Shown piece after piece: positions 19,626 through 28,198 of a stretch of DNA of 64,000 nucleotides (position 1 is its first letter; each line of letters begins with the position of its first letter). The DNA comes from Sneathiella litorea. GTDB lineage: Bacteria; Pseudomonadota; Alphaproteobacteria; Sneathiellales; Sneathiellaceae. The notes beneath the pieces are model-generated. The model had not been told where the DNA came from, searched no databases, and was given only the letters and a program-made list of their open reading frames with translations. The DNA is taken from assembly GCF_009882915.1 (NCBI RefSeq), contig NZ_WTUW01000001.1, forward strand, positions 372,357 through 436,356, written 5' to 3'. The position numbers and the translations under genes are program-made.

Positions 19626-21247
19626 TGGCGCTTGTTGAAATTAATGATCTATGGGTCACTTTTAAATCTGACGGCAAGGATGTTCCTGCCGTAAAAGGCG
19701 TGTCCTTTAATATCGAAAAAGGCGAAACCCTCGCGCTTGTCGGTGAAAGCGGTTCCGGCAAATCTGTGACCGCGCTCAGCATTCTGCAACTCCTTCCCTA
19801 TCCGCTGGCAAAGCACCCACAAGGCTCCATCAAAATTAACGGTATGGAGGTTGTCGGGCGGCCACAAAAGGAAATGCGAAATTACCGGGGGAACCATGTC
19901 TCCATGATCTTTCAGGAGCCAATGACCTCGCTCAACCCGCTCCATACTATCGAGAAGCAGATTAACGAGACCCTTCTCGTCCATAAGGGGATGAACCAGA
20001 AGGAAGCCGCCGAGCGCGTCCGCGAACTACTGGAGATGGTCGGTCTGGACGCAGTGGACGAACGGCTCAATGCCTACCCTCATCAGCTTTCGGGGGGCCA
20101 GCGCCAACGCGTGATGATTGCCATGGCACTCGCCAATGAACCGGACTTGCTGATTGCCGACGAGCCGACGACTGCCCTCGACGTGACAATTCAGGCGCAA
20201 ATCCTTGAGCTTTTGATGGACCTTCAAAAACGTCTCGGCATGGCGATTTTATTGATCACCCATGACCTCGGCATCGTCCGGAAAATGGCGAAAGATGTCT
20301 GCGTCATGACTCATGGTGAAGTTGTCGAAGCGAACACCGCGAAGGAATTATTCTACCGACCGCGCCATGAATATACGCAGATGTTGCTTGAGGCGGAGCC
20401 CAGGGGCCTTCCCCTTCGAAAGAATGATGCTCTGCCAGTTGTCATGGCCTGCAAGAACCTCAAAGTCTATTTCCCGATCAAGAAAGGGTTGTTAAAACGC
20501 ACAGTCGATTATGTCCGGGCGGTTGATGATGTTTCCATCAGTGTAAAGCAGGGCCATACGGTTGGAATCGTCGGCGAGAGTGGCTCTGGAAAGTCTACAC
20601 TGGGCCTTGCCATGCTGCGTCTTATTTCCTCAGAAGGGGACGTTGAGTTCAACGGAAAATCCATCCACACATCCAGCTGGAAGGAACTGCGTCCTTTACG
20701 GGCGGAAATGCAGATTGTTTTCCAGGATCCCTACTCCAGCCTCAGCCCACGTCTATCTGTTGGACAGATTATTGAGGAAGGCGTCATTGTCCACGAAGGA
20801 CATGGCAACCGTCTTGAACGCCGAGACAGAATTTCTGAGGTTTTGAAAGAAGTCGGAATCTCGCCGGATGCACAAGATCGCTACCCCCATGAATTTTCAG
20901 GGGGACAGCGCCAGCGCATCGCTATCGCCCGCGCACTTATTCTAAAGCCAAAATTTATCGTCCTCGACGAACCGACATCGGCATTGGATATGTCCGTACA
21001 GGCACAGATTGTCGATCTATTGCGGAATCTACAAAACCGCCATAACCTGACATATCTGTTCATCAGTCATGACCTGAAAGTTGTGCGCGCGATAGCTGAT
21101 AGCGTCCTTGTCATGCGTAACGGTAAAATTGTTGAACAGGGTCCGGCTGCACAAATCTTTGACAATCCTGAAACAGACTATACAAAGGCATTGATGAAGG
21201 CGGCATTCGATCTGGAAACTGCCGCTGTTGGCATTGTTAGTAATTAA
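19625..21247 (+). CDS. yejF: Peptide ABC transporter ATP-binding protein YejF (two ABC domains)
   Basis: 540 residues with two complete nucleotide-binding domains. First: Walker [10 protein letters not shown] (near residue 40), signature LSGGQRQR, Walker [13 protein letters not shown]. Second: [17 protein letters not shown] and [13 protein letters not shown] linker region (about 255-275) separates them, as in all YejF/DppDF fusions. It powers import through YejBE in the inner membrane. Last gene of the Yej operon. Confidence 0.95.
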   Translation: MALVEINDLWVTFKSDGKDVPAVKGVSFNIEKGETLALVGESGSGKSVTALSILQLLPYPLAKHPQGSIKINGMEVVGRPQKEMRNYRGNHVSMIFQEPMTSLNPLHTIEKQINETLLVHKGMNQKEAAERVRELLEMVGLDAVDERLNAYPHQLSGGQRQRVMIAMALANEPDLLIADEPTTALDVTIQAQILELLMDLQKRLGMAILLITHDLGIVRKMAKDVCVMTHGEVVEANTAKELFYRPRHEYTQMLLEAEPRGLPLRKNDALPVVMACKNLKVYFPIKKGLLKRTVDYVRAVDDVSISVKQGHTVGIVGESGSGKSTLGLAMLRLISSEGDVEFNGKSIHTSSWKELRPLRAEMQIVFQDPYSSLSPRLSVGQIIEEGVIVHEGHGNRLERRDRISEVLKEVGISPDAQDRYPHEFSGGQRQRIAIARALILKPKFIVLDEPTSALDMSVQAQIVDLLRNLQNRHNLTYLFISHDLKVVRAIADSVLVMRNGKIVEQGPAAQIFDNPETDYTKALMKAAFDLETAAVGIVSN

Positions 21248-21277
21248 GGTATCTGTCAAAAGATATCGGAGAAAAAA

Positions 21278-22207
21278 ATGGCACTTTTGTTTAAAAGTAA
21301 TATTGATCGTGCAGACTGGTGGCGGCGTGAACTGGGTAAGTATATCCCAGATCTAGAGGTTCGAATCTGGCCAGAAATTGGTAATCCGGACGAGATTAAA
21401 TACGCACTTTGCTGGAAAATGCCCCATGGGGAGCTGGCAAAACTTAAAAATCTAAAAGCCGTATATTCACTTGGAGCCGGGGTTGACCATCTGCTTGCTG
21501 ATCCGGATTTTCCGCGTCATTTGCCTTTTTCTCGCGTCGTCGATCCTAACCTGACCGGCCGGATGACTGAGTATGTTGTGCAACATGTCCTGAATCATCA
21601 CCGCTTCTGTCACGCCTATGACGCTCAGCAGCGTGAACATGTCTGGAAAGAGCATTTTGCGCCATTCGCCAGTGATCGAAAAGTCGGCATACTCGGGATG
21701 GGAGAACTCGGCGGCGGTGCAGCAGAAGCGCTTAGCTTCCTGAAATTTGATGTCGCGGGTTGGAGTCGGTCGGAAAAGAAAATTGCCGGGGTAGAGAGTT
21801 TCTTTGGTGACGATCAACTCGATGCCTTTCTTGCCCGCACAGAAATTCTGGTCTGCCTGCTTCCCCTGACCCCACAGACCAAAGACATCCTGAATGCCGA
21901 CCTGTTTGCCAAACTGCCAAAAGGTGCCGGCATAATCAATGCTGGTCGCGGCCCTCATCTATTGGAGGAAGACCTAATCCCGGCACTGGAGAGCGGGCAA
22001 CTTTCTGCGGCAACTCTTGATGTCTTTCATGTAGAGCCCATGGCGGAAGATCATCCTTTCTGGGATCATCCAAAAATCCGTATCACGCCCCACGTTGCAA
22101 GCATTTCCGATCCGGAGAGCGTCGCAAAACTGGTCGCTGAAAATATCATTCGCACGGAAAAGGGCGAAGAACTGCGCCATGCGGTGGATGTTACGAAAGG
22201 GTACTAG
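21278..22207 (+). CDS. ghrA: 2-hydroxyacid dehydrogenase, glyoxylate/hydroxypyruvate reductase A type
   Basis: 309 residues. It matches GhrA, which reduces glyoxylate and hydroxypyruvate with NADPH. The nucleotide-binding glycines are in GILGMGELGGG (140-147). The substrate arginine and catalytic pair are in INAGRGPHLLEEDL, DVFHVEPM and TPHVASI. Arg and Ser at WSRS, just after the second strand, fit NADP preference. It sits 30 bases after yejF, perhaps in the same transcript, and ends 3 bases from the convergent aminopeptidase. A link to the malate synthase G block near 29-31 kb is only possible, not shown. Confidence 0.9.
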   Translation: MALLFKSNIDRADWWRRELGKYIPDLEVRIWPEIGNPDEIKYALCWKMPHGELAKLKNLKAVYSLGAGVDHLLADPDFPRHLPFSRVVDPNLTGRMTEYVVQHVLNHHRFCHAYDAQQREHVWKEHFAPFASDRKVGILGMGELGGGAAEALSFLKFDVAGWSRSEKKIAGVESFFGDDQLDAFLARTEILVCLLPLTPQTKDILNADLFAKLPKGAGIINAGRGPHLLEEDLIPALESGQLSAATLDVFHVEPMAEDHPFWDHPKIRITPHVASISDPESVAKLVAENIIRTEKGEELRHAVDVTKGY

Positions 22208-22210
22208 GCC

Positions 22211-23593
22211 CTAGCGGCCGTAACGCTCCTGTATCAATGCAAAGAGCGCGCGCATGACAAAGGCTTCCCCGCCGACAGGTCGGCCGGGGCGGCTTCGCGC
22301 GTTGTAGGCCATAATGTCGAAATGGACCCAGCTATTGGCCTTTTCGACAAACTCTTTCAGGAATAGCCCCGCGGTAATCGCGCCGCCAAACCCACTTCCT
22401 GAAGGTGCATTATTCAGGTCAGCAAACTTACTATCCAGCAGATGTCGATAATCGCTCCATAATGGCAAACGCCAGACCGGATCTTTTTCCAACTCGCTAT
22501 GATTTGCGATATCTGAGAAAAGCGCATCGTCATCAGTGAACGTCGCCGCGATTTCCGTTCCAACCGCAACACGTGCCGCGCCCGTCAGGGTCGCGATATC
22601 GATAAGAAGATCAGGGGATTCCTCATCAGCGGCGGCGAGTGCGTCTGCAAGGATTAATCTTCCTTCCGCATCTGTATTTCCGATTTCAACGGTTTTACCC
22701 TTCCTGCTGGTCAGGATATCCCCGGGTCGGAACGCATTGCCAGAGATTGAATTTTCAACCGCCGGAATCAGGACGCGCAAACGAACCGGCAGGTTAGCAT
22801 CCATAATCATATGCGCAAGGCCAAGCACCGTTGCCGCCCCGCCCATGTCCTTTTTCATCATCAACATGCCGGCCGCTGATTTGATATCAAGCCCCCCCGT
22901 ATCGAAACACACGCCCTTACCGACCAGGGTTACTTTCGGTGCATCCTTATCGCCCCAACTGATATCTATGAGGCGCGGGGCATCCGCCGCAGCGCGGCCA
23001 ACCGCATGAACCATGGGGAAATGATAGGTGAGAAGATCCTCACCGACGATATTGCCCTGCTGAGCCTCGAACTCACCGGCAACCTGTGATGCCGCCGCCT
23101 CAAGCGCAGTAGGGCCCAGATCACCTGCCGGAAGGTTGACAAGATCGCGAACCAGCGTAACAGCCTTGACCGTGCGGGCAACCATCTCTTGATCCGCCCC
23201 ATCAGGCAGCATTAACGTCGCGTAGTTTTTTTCATCCTTTTTATAGCGGTCAAAGGAATATGTGCCGAGTGACCAGCCTGTCGCGACATCCGTCCCTTCT
23301 TTCTTTGATAATTCGGTACTCACCGCATAGTTACCCATTGGAAGCGACGAGGGTAATGCCGCAAGCGACCAAATATCCCATTCACCCTCTTTTATATAAA
23401 GGACTGCCTCAATATCACCCGAAGTCGTCGGCAATAGCAGAAATTTTCCGCCATTCGGCTCAAAGTCTTGCGACCGGATCCAATTCTTATGAAGGTCTGA
23501 CTGTGCTGCAAGCCAAGCGTTAAACTCGCTTTTCTCGACAATAATAATAGGTGTGGGATCGGTTTTTGAGGTTGCGACAACAAATGGGATCAC
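22211..23593 (-). CDS. Leucyl aminopeptidase family protein (M17)
   Basis: 460 residues from a GTG start with AGGAGA upstream. The C-terminal catalytic domain has the metal and bicarbonate motif NTDAEGRLILADAL near residue 311, the lysine in VTLVGKGVCFDTGGLDIKS and the arginine-bearing ATLTGAARVA. The N-terminal domain is divergent. Family members are hexameric di-metal aminopeptidases in the cytoplasm that complete peptide breakdown, sensible beside a peptide importer. PepB-like or PepA-like assignment is not clear. Confidence 0.92.
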   Translation of the reverse strand: MIPFVVATSKTDPTPIIIVEKSEFNAWLAAQSDLHKNWIRSQDFEPNGGKFLLLPTTSGDIEAVLYIKEGEWDIWSLAALPSSLPMGNYAVSTELSKKEGTDVATGWSLGTYSFDRYKKDEKNYATLMLPDGADQEMVARTVKAVTLVRDLVNLPAGDLGPTALEAAASQVAGEFEAQQGNIVGEDLLTYHFPMVHAVGRAAADAPRLIDISWGDKDAPKVTLVGKGVCFDTGGLDIKSAAGMLMMKKDMGGAATVLGLAHMIMDANLPVRLRVLIPAVENSISGNAFRPGDILTSRKGKTVEIGNTDAEGRLILADALAAADEESPDLLIDIATLTGAARVAVGTEIAATFTDDDALFSDIANHSELEKDPVWRLPLWSDYRHLLDSKFADLNNAPSGSGFGGAITAGLFLKEFVEKANSWVHFDIMAYNARSRPGRPVGGEAFVMRALFALIQERYGR

Positions 23594-23603
23594 GGTGTTC
23601 TCC

Positions 23604-23622
23604 TAAGCTTTTTCCAAGCTTA
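23604..23622. repeat. 7-bp inverted repeat in the aminopeptidase mRNA leader
   Basis: TAAGCTT, five bases, AAGCTTA. On the minus strand it ends immediately before the ribosome-binding AGGAGA of the M17 gene, so a hairpin there could affect access of the ribosome. Two HindIII-like hexamers by chance are also possible. Confidence 0.45.
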
Positions 23623-23697
23623 CCAAAGCCATAGTCGGGCGACAACAGCTATCAGGTAACGTTGTGGAAAGAACTTATTAAAGACCCATTCATTATC

Positions 23698-24720
23698 CTA
23701 GTCGGCAAGAATACCTATTTCCCGGTAATAGCGTTCCGCACCGGGATGCAGTGGTGTTGAAACGCCCTTGAGTGCCGTATCCAGATGTATCAACAATCCC
23801 TTCACGTGGCTACGATCGAGCAAATGACGGTTCCGTGAATGCCATAGAGCCTTGGTAATTTTATAGACAAGGTCTTCTGCCACATTCTCATTAACAATCC
23901 ATTGTGTACTGACCGCAAGAGTAGGCACCGTATCAAGCCCCCGATAGGTCCCTGAAGGAATTTTTGACACGGAATAATAGCCATGGGCAGCGACAAATTT
24001 TTCCGCGATTTTGCCGCTGATTGGCAATAGCTCTATTTTTCCAACGTCCGCAAGCTCTGACACGGCGGAAACAGGATATCCGGCAACAAGGAAAAAGGCA
24101 TCCAGTTTATCTGCTTTCATCAGACTGACAGACTTATCCGGATTGGCAGTTATCGCATCAACATCCTTCACCGAAAGGCCATAGGCTCTTAATATTTCTT
24201 TGGCATTTTCGCGCGTTCCCGATCCGGGAACATCAATTGATACCCGCTTTCCTTTTAGGCCTTTGATACTCTGAATGCCAGCTCCACGACGGACGACCAG
24301 GTGAACATCCTCAGGGTATAGATTGGCTATAACTCGAAGAGAGGTAATGGGATTTTTCTTCCCGTAAACTCCTGTACCGTTATAGGCCGCAGCGACCATA
24401 TCCGACTGGGCCAATGCCGTATCAAAATACCCTTTAACTATACCGTTAATATTATCAATGGAACCATGTGTCGTCTGCGCAGTGGCAATCAGGTCTGGCA
24501 CCCCACAAGAACCGCCTGCCTCGCATGCACGGCTTCCCGGCGGATTGGAGATGACAGACGCGAGCAACGTGCCAATGGGGTAATAGGTACCAGCAGTCGA
24601 CCCAGTTCCAATCCGCAGAAAAGTTATGTTTTGGGCATAGGCACTCCCAATATGGAATGCGGCCAGTGTCAGACAGAATAATATCAGGGTAAAGCGGTTT
24701 GCGGATTTTAAGATAAAAAT
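23698..24720 (-). CDS. TAXI-family TRAP transporter solute-binding protein with a likely ATT (AUU) start
   Basis: Continuous frame of 340 residues. The ordinary starts give only a truncated protein (TTG at 24567), but the frame runs upstream through a perfect signal peptide (ILKSANRFTLILFCLTLAAF, then IGSAYAQ) to a stop at 24733-24735, with no ATG, GTG or TTG. An ATT at 24720-24718 lies eight bases after AGGAGG (24734-24729). The mature start FLRIGTGSTAGTYYPIG is the TAXI hallmark, so the signal peptide belongs to the gene. No TRAP membrane subunit is adjacent. These proteins bind small acids such as glutamate; ligand unknown here. Confidence 0.85.
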   Translation of the reverse strand: MFILKSANRFTLILFCLTLAAFHIGSAYAQNITFLRIGTGSTAGTYYPIGTLLASVISNPPGSRACEAGGSCGVPDLIATAQTTHGSIDNINGIVKGYFDTALAQSDMVAAAYNGTGVYGKKNPITSLRVIANLYPEDVHLVVRRGAGIQSIKGLKGKRVSIDVPGSGTRENAKEILRAYGLSVKDVDAITANPDKSVSLMKADKLDAFFLVAGYPVSAVSELADVGKIELLPISGKIAEKFVAAHGYYSVSKIPSGTYRGLDTVPTLAVSTQWIVNENVAEDLVYKITKALWHSRNRHLLDRSHVKGLLIHLDTALKGVSTPLHPGAERYYREIGILAD

Positions 24721-24728
24721 GGCCCTGT

Positions 24729-24734
24729 CCTCCT
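24729..24734 (-). promoter_or_regulatory. Strong ribosome-binding site before the ATT start
   Basis: AGGAGG on the minus strand, eight bases before the ATT at 24720. Its quality and spacing, with no other usable start near it, are the reason for placing initiation there. Confidence 0.7.
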
Positions 24735-24798
24735 AATATTCCAATACCACTAACTTACTTATAATAATAGGGGGGTTTCTGATGGAACAAAGCAGGTT

Positions 24799-25791
24799 TC
24801 ATCCAAATGTTTGTCTAAATTTTTCTTTTACTTGCAAGGAGGTAGGTTTTCCCGCTTTTTGGGCATCGATCACACGTGCAGATATATCCCTGATGTCAAA
24901 AGCAAGCCCTGCTGTTTGATGAAGATCGGCACAACCTTTTTGGATTGCATAAGGAATTTGCGATAACAATTCGCGATCCTTGTCCTTAAGTGGTGATTTC
25001 GCCTTAGCTATTGATTTCAGAAGATCATCCAACGCCTGGCAAAGAGAGACCACATGTGAGTGTTCGGTTCCTTCCACAAACCCGACCAGCGCCTTATTCC
25101 TCTGCTGCATAACATCCACAACATCCTGACGATCGCCATAGCTGTCGGATGAACCCGAAAGCAGAATGACTGCGGACGATAGACGCACCAACTGTTCGGT
25201 GTAGATCGATATTTTTCGCTCTTTCATGGCTTTCACAGCCCAGCGAACGGCCTCGGGAGTTGCTGCAAGTTCTGGTCGGTTTTCGACTTTCGCCTGCAAG
25301 GAATTCGGGACAATCATCGTCGGAACAGATGTCATCCCTCTCAGTACCTTGCGCCGATCAGGTCCAAAATAATCCGCTGTTACAATAAAGGGCTTCCGTG
25401 CTCCGACCAGTCGCTGAAGCCGCGTGAGCATCTGAGTGCGGGACATTGGCCGCGTTATCAGGTCATCCGCTCCCGCGTTTATTACTTCACCGACTACGTC
25501 CGGCGCAGTATTCCAAAGAAACAGAATGACATTAACAAAGGGGTCCGGACCAATAGTATGGCTACGAATATCCCGGATGATGTGGTGAATGCTCGCGCCG
25601 GGCGACGCCATCTCCGCCAGTATGAGATCAAATTTACCATTTTTTGTAAGTTCTATGAATTCATGAGGGTCAGAGCAGGCAACAACGGCACCGAAGCCGA
25701 GATTTAGAAGGGCGCTTCTTGTGTTCTGACGCATCGACGGCTCGGAATCATAGAGAAGTGCCGAAGCTGACTTAAACCGCAGATCCGTCAT
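24799..25791 (-). CDS. Response-regulator-like protein with degenerate receiver site
   Basis: 330 residues. The first 130 resemble a receiver domain: an acidic pair at D15/E17, a core strand FDLILAEMASPG and a GADDLITRP ending. The residue aligned with the phosphorylated Asp is Glu60, and the conserved Lys is Arg114, so phosphorylation in the usual way is unlikely. The rest (about 140-330) contains FGPDRRK and a helical region with no recognised domain. It overlaps the PilZ gene by one base (TGATG), so the two are translated together and may act together. Function unknown. Confidence 0.75.
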   Translation of the reverse strand: MTDLRFKSASALLYDSEPSMRQNTRSALLNLGFGAVVACSDPHEFIELTKNGKFDLILAEMASPGASIHHIIRDIRSHTIGPDPFVNVILFLWNTAPDVVGEVINAGADDLITRPMSRTQMLTRLQRLVGARKPFIVTADYFGPDRRKVLRGMTSVPTMIVPNSLQAKVENRPELAATPEAVRWAVKAMKERKISIYTEQLVRLSSAVILLSGSSDSYGDRQDVVDVMQQRNKALVGFVEGTEHSHVVSLCQALDDLLKSIAKAKSPLKDKDRELLSQIPYAIQKGCADLHQTAGLAFDIRDISARVIDAQKAGKPTSLQVKEKFRQTFG

Positions 25792-26192
25792 CAGGAAAGG
25801 GGGTTTTCGAAGCCGGGAATCAATTCCTGCAGTTTTCTCAGGATCTTTTCTGGGTCTTCGGAAAACTGCAAGCCAATCTTATTGCCACGCCGCCAGACAA
25901 GGTCACAGCGAATAGCTCCCAGTTGTGCCGTCTGCAAGAGCAGATTGTTCTTCTCAAAGAAAAGGCCGTCGACATCTATCCGTGCGCCGTTTGCCGATAT
26001 ATCCTTGATAATTCCGCTGACTTCACGCTCTTCTTCATGAAGACAAGCATGGCCCCGTTCCGCACGGATTGTTGCTGGCCATTTAACATCGGCACGACGA
26101 AATTTCCGATCAGCCGCAGTGCCATTCTTTTTATGGTCACTCTCTACCTCAAGAGCTCTCAGCATTTTTTTGATATCTTTAGCAATGATCAT
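25791..26192 (-). CDS. PilZ domain protein (putative c-di-GMP receptor)
   Basis: 133 residues with a single PilZ domain. Both ligand motifs are intact: RKFRR at residues 29-33 (RxxxR) and DISANG at 64-69 (DxSxxG). PilZ proteins bind c-di-GMP and often alter motility, adhesion or enzyme activity of a partner. Here the partner could be the receiver-like protein translated from the overlapping next gene. No cyclase or phosphodiesterase is in the window. Confidence 0.88.
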   Translation of the reverse strand: MIIAKDIKKMLRALEVESDHKKNGTAADRKFRRADVKWPATIRAERGHACLHEEEREVSGIIKDISANGARIDVDGLFFEKNNLLLQTAQLGAIRCDLVWRRGNKIGLQFSEDPEKILRKLQELIPGFENPLS

Positions 26193-26304
26193 CTAAGTCT
26201 CTGTATGCTGTCAGCTGAATCCCAGGTTGGAATTATCCTGTTCACGGACCATGATCCACTTAATCAATAAATTGTTAATAATTTACAAATTAAAAGATAG
26301 AATC

Positions 26305-27027
26305 TTACCAATCGCTGCACATGGCCTGTGTTGCCGCGTATGACTCTTGCGTATCAATTACGTCGTTCGCCTGCATTCTCACCACATTAAACTCTTCAAG
26401 CATTGGATCCAGCTCGAGCAGCAACCGGTTTGCAATAGACCGCCCTGCTCTCTTCGGGTTCTTTGTATGATATGGTTGAATGCCCGCCGCCCGTTCCTTC
26501 AACTCACGCTTAATTTTCGGAACATATTCCGCTATTAGCTGCTCATTGATACGGACATGTTTAAGTTCATGGTCAAGGATAGCCTTATAGGCGCAAGTCC
26601 CTTTGTGATATTTACGATCGATGTAAATGTCTGTTTTCCGTACACCAAAGCTCAAGGTGACACGGTCTAGACGAAGACAGTACTCTCCAGGCGCTATGAG
26701 CTTGTACTTGGTTGCCGCACCGAGCTTGGGTGAAATGATAGAGGAAGTGAGGCCCAAAAGGCTGGCATGGCGTGTGGATTTAGCATAACCACTTTTCTTC
26801 GCCACTCGCTCAATCTGGTCTGATGACTTTCCGTGTTCAAGAGCCGGTTTGGCATTTACGATTTCGATAGTCACGGCAGGCTCTTGCCAGGTGGCCAGGC
26901 ACTCCTTATCCGTCGACGCCTGAACTACACCGCTCCAGGCAAATACCACGGGAATGAATGCGAATAGCGCGCGCAAACACTTACGGTAGATAGCCCGATC
27001 CAAATTAGCCTTAATCAAACATTTCAT
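26305..27027 (-). CDS. Secreted protein with HExxH motif, possible Zn-dependent protease
   Basis: 240 residues. A basic N-terminus and a hydrophobic stretch (about 19-37, ALFAFIPVVFAWSGVVQA) look like a signal peptide, with cleavage before STDKEC. The mature part has HELKH at 153-157 with a further Glu at 162, matching HExxH zinc metallopeptidases (some DUF922-type secreted proteins have the same motif). Four cysteines in the mature part (43, 117, 145 and one near the end) could form disulfides. The start overlaps the end of the preceding gene by 17 bases. Function is a guess from the motif alone. Confidence 0.65.
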   Translation of the reverse strand: MKCLIKANLDRAIYRKCLRALFAFIPVVFAWSGVVQASTDKECLATWQEPAVTIEIVNAKPALEHGKSSDQIERVAKKSGYAKSTRHASLLGLTSSIISPKLGAATKYKLIAPGEYCLRLDRVTLSFGVRKTDIYIDRKYHKGTCAYKAILDHELKHVRINEQLIAEYVPKIKRELKERAAGIQPYHTKNPKRAGRSIANRLLLELDPMLEEFNVVRMQANDVIDTQESYAATQAMCSDW

Positions 27028-27541
27028 TGATTTTTTCCTGATCGAGTAATTTCTCGTATACTATTTCTTCCCCAGAGCGTGAGTGCGATTTTGAACCACT
27101 TGATTGACCGTTGATGATCGATCTCGCATGGTCAATCAATTTACGTATAACGAGGCATTGATTATCTGCCTCCGCCTTAGTTTTGCCCCTGTCCATTTCA
27201 TGGATTGAACTGAGATTGCCCTGCAATGCCTGAATCTCCTGATCCAGCAGTAGGGTTATATTCTCCAGCGGTTCCTTATACTCCGACGGAGAATAGTGAT
27301 AGGCCTCCATCGCGAGTTCCCGATCCGCGATATTACTTTTACGGAAATGTTCTGCATAAGAAATAGGTGACCAATTTATAAAGTCATCCAGCACTTCCGG
27401 AACATCAACAACCAGTTCGGCAAGCATCAATGCCTCGTTAAAGTGATTGAGGTAGTCGGTCGCTAACAGCGTGACGTCATTAACGTTCGTATTTCTGGCT
27501 CGGTTGCGATACGCCGCCAAAGCACTCGTTTCAATACTCAT
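27011..27541 (-). CDS. Conserved helical protein of unknown function
   Basis: 176 residues, hydrophilic and probably all-helical, without signal peptide or membrane segment. It contains NHFNEALMLAELVVDVPEVLDDF followed by SPISYAEHFRKS, then a coiled helix to residue 155 and a short charged tail ending in KLLDQEKINEMFD. I recall similar uncharacterised alphaproteobacterial proteins with a YxEHFR segment but no name. It overlaps the HELKH gene by 17 bases, an unusual long overlap that suggests coupled expression. A role in cyclic-di-GMP or receiver signalling is possible only by location. Confidence 0.65.
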   Translation of the reverse strand: MSIETSALAAYRNRARNTNVNDVTLLATDYLNHFNEALMLAELVVDVPEVLDDFINWSPISYAEHFRKSNIADRELAMEAYHYSPSEYKEPLENITLLLDQEIQALQGNLSSIHEMDRGKTKAEADNQCLVIRKLIDHARSIINGQSSGSKSHSRSGEEIVYEKLLDQEKINEMFD

Positions 27542-27674
27542 GTCAGCCGTGTTTAACCTTATCCGTCAACCAACAGCGTTGAATTAAAAGACAAGCTTAC
27601 CTGTATTTTAATTAAGGAAGTGTTTGCGGCTGAAAAAGGGCAGTTTTTCGGGCGTTCCTAAAAGGAATATGGCT

Positions 27675-27857
27675 TCACTCAAGGAAGGCCGCATTCTCTG
27701 TCGACATATCTTCACGTTCGCTGCGCGGTAATTCATGGAAAAATAGCGTGGCAGAGAGAAGCAGGGTTAATAAAAAGACAGCGGAAGAGAGCACCCATTT
27801 AGAGTAACAACTCTTGACGGAAAGCGCCTTGGTTAGGTCACTGAACATCATCCCCAT
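27675..27857 (-). CDS. Putative small single-helix membrane protein
   Basis: From the ATG at 27857 (preceded by AAAGGGG) the frame gives 60 residues with one strong membrane helix (about residues 20-40, WVLSSAVFLLTLLLSATLFF) and a charged acidic tail. A longer frame starts at 27941 but its added residues look noncoding. It is a candidate small protein in a poor-coding stretch near the PilZ group; no homologue is recognised. Confidence 0.4.
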   Translation of the reverse strand: MGMMFSDLTKALSVKSCYSKWVLSSAVFLLTLLLSATLFFHELPRSEREDMSTENAAFLE

Positions 27858-27941
27858 GTCATCCCCTTTTATCATTGTAGTTCGGATGAACACCTGGTTC
27901 GTCCTGTCGATCGGAAAAGTATACGGAAGAGGTGCAGGCAA

Positions 27942-28198
27942 AACTAGCGCTTTGGTTGCTAATAATTTACTTTATACACTTTTAAGGAAATATACTATTA
28001 GGTGTATAATTTTCCTACAATACGACCACAAGATATAGTTGGTGTTTTATCTTAGCAACCCAAGGCGAAGCGGAGGCGGAATTCATTTACCCCGCCACCG
28101 CCGATAGTGATTAGCGAATCGCCATCATTGCATCAGATGAAATTTATAGCCCGAAACCAGTAAAAAGCCCATTTGGACTCGTTACCTTTGATTTAGGT
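27942..28198. other. Noncoding AT-rich spacer with two inverted repeats
   Basis: No convincing gene. It holds an 8-bp inverted repeat TTATACAC/GTGTATAA (27972-27979 and 28002-28009, spacer 22) and a GC-rich hairpin-like pair, GCGGAGGCGG (28070-28079) with CCGCCACCGC (28092-28101), one mismatch. They separate the small membrane ORF from the MarR gene and may be terminators or operators. Confidence 0.5.
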
